A stretch of 15,572 nt of DNA from Bacteroidota bacterium (GTDB lineage Bacteria; Zhuqueibacterota; JdFR-76; DREG01): assembly GCA_030624545.1 (NCBI GenBank), contig JAUXJX010000008.1, forward strand, positions 1 to 15,572, written 5' to 3'. Position numbers and translations under genes: made by a program. Positions 15,058-15,572 of this stretch are shown piece after piece; within the stretch, counting starts at the first letter, position 1; each line of letters begins with the position of its first letter. The notes under the pieces are model-generated. The model ran no database searches, was not told the origin of the DNA, and saw only the letters and a program-made list of their open reading frames with translations.

Positions 15058-15572
15058 ATGAGGCATAGGAAAACCGTAAGAAAGTTGAACCGCACTGCGG
15101 AACATCGCAAAGCGCTGCTGGCAAACCTGGCAGGAGCTTTGTTTGAACATAAACGAATTGTTACCACACATGCAAAAGCGAAAGCGGCTCAGCAATTCGT
15201 GGAAAAACTGATAACCCTCGCCAAAGCGAATTCTCTCCATGCCAGAAGACTTGTGTTGAGCCGGGTGCGCCATCGTTCAGTGATGCAAACGTTGTTCGAT
15301 GAAATCGCTCCGATCTATCTTGAGCGAAATGGGGGGTATACTCGAGTCGTGAGGATGGGACAACGGCCGGGTGACGGGGCTGAGGTTTCCGTCCTGGAGC
15401 TGGTTGGTTTTGAGGAAGCCCTCAGCGAGCGCGCAAAGAAGAAGCAGGAGAAGGCCGAAGCGAAGGAGAAAGATAAAAAGGAGAAAGCTGAAGCGGTTGC
15501 TGCGGAACAAGCGCCTGAGCCGGAAGTTGAGGAGGAGGGTGCGGAAGTGGCAGAGACGGAAGAGGACACAAA
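15058..15572 (+). CDS. rplQ: 50S ribosomal protein L17 with charged C-terminal extension, cut by window end
   Basis: 171 complete codons are visible without a stop. The L17 core is residues 1 to about 119: MRHRKTVRKLNRTAEHRKAL, ANLAGALFEHKRIVTTHAKA, RVVRMGQRPGDGAEVSVLEL then VGF. L17 lies on the 50S surface near the tunnel exit. After the core, at least 50 residues follow that are almost only Glu, Lys, Ala, Val and Pro: first mixed (AKKKQEKAEAKEKDKKEKAE), then acidic (EPEVEEEGAEVAETEED). Many L17 proteins end near residue 120, so this is an extension. The SD GAGGA (15044-15048) is 9 bases before ATG. Its end is outside the window. Confidence 0.97.
   Translation, partial: MRHRKTVRKLNRTAEHRKALLANLAGALFEHKRIVTTHAKAKAAQQFVEKLITLAKANSLHARRLVLSRVRHRSVMQTLFDEIAPIYLERNGGYTRVVRMGQRPGDGAEVSVLELVGFEEALSERAKKKQEKAEAKEKDKKEKAEAVAAEQAPEPEVEEEGAEVAETEEDT

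Noticed and set aside
14464..15273. 269-residue open frame on the minus strand across rpoA and rplQ
   Set aside because: It lies wholly antisense to two strongly conserved genes, its translation resembles no family, and it has no credible start context.
1..15572. Search for a novel system: CRISPR, toxin-antitoxin, mobile element, riboswitch, inserted unknown ORF
   Set aside because: Every intergenic space is 57 bases or less and all sizeable forward frames are assigned to known families, so there is no room for an additional system.

Overview
This window is one uninterrupted, single-strand (+) translation-gene cluster from a bacterium: the end of tuf, then the fused S10, spc and alpha ribosomal-protein operons. 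Every gene lies on the + strand. The largest space between genes is 57 bases, so no stretch over 300 bases lacks a gene. I saw no tRNA, rRNA, mobile element, CRISPR array or dispersed repeat, and no convincing factor-independent terminator.

Layout. Bases 1-146: C-terminal end of EF-Tu (tuf). Bases 189-5218, S10 operon: rpsJ, rplC, rplD, rplW, rplB, rpsS, rplV, rpsC, rplP, rpmC, rpsQ. Bases 5247-10698, spc operon: rplN, rplX, rplE, rpsN (zinc type), rpsH, rplF, rplR, rpsE, rpmD, rplO, secY. Bases 10710-12384, insertion typical of many non-proteobacteria: adk, map, infA. Bases 12416-15572, alpha operon: rpmJ, rpsM, rpsK, rpsD, rpoA, and rplQ cut by the window end. Genes are packed tightly. There are ATGA overlaps at rplD/rplW, rplO/secY and adk/map, a TGATG overlap at rplP/rpmC, and several Shine-Dalgarno (SD) sequences that contain the previous stop codon, as expected for translationally coupled cistrons.

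Organism. The order tuf-S10-spc-secY-adk-map-infA-rpmJ-alpha excludes a typical gammaproteobacterium such as E. coli. So do the zinc forms of S14, S4, L36 and Adk, and the Cys-rich tail of L24. The style of SecY, L2, L4 and RpoA reminds me of the FCB/Calditrichota/KSB1 part of the bacterial tree, but that is an impression without a tree.

The genes supply 10 small-subunit and 16 large-subunit ribosomal proteins, elongation and initiation factors (EF-Tu, IF-1), the translocon pore SecY, the RNA polymerase alpha subunit, the enzyme that removes initiator methionine (Map) and adenylate kinase. Together they couple ribosome, transcription, secretion and nucleotide supply in one co-transcribed unit.

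No previously undescribed system is visible; the gene content is ordinary. The details most worth a second look are an apparent AUU start codon on adk, a Trp replacing the usual substrate-contacting His in Map, TTG starts confined to small-subunit protein genes, and a charged C-terminal extension on L17.
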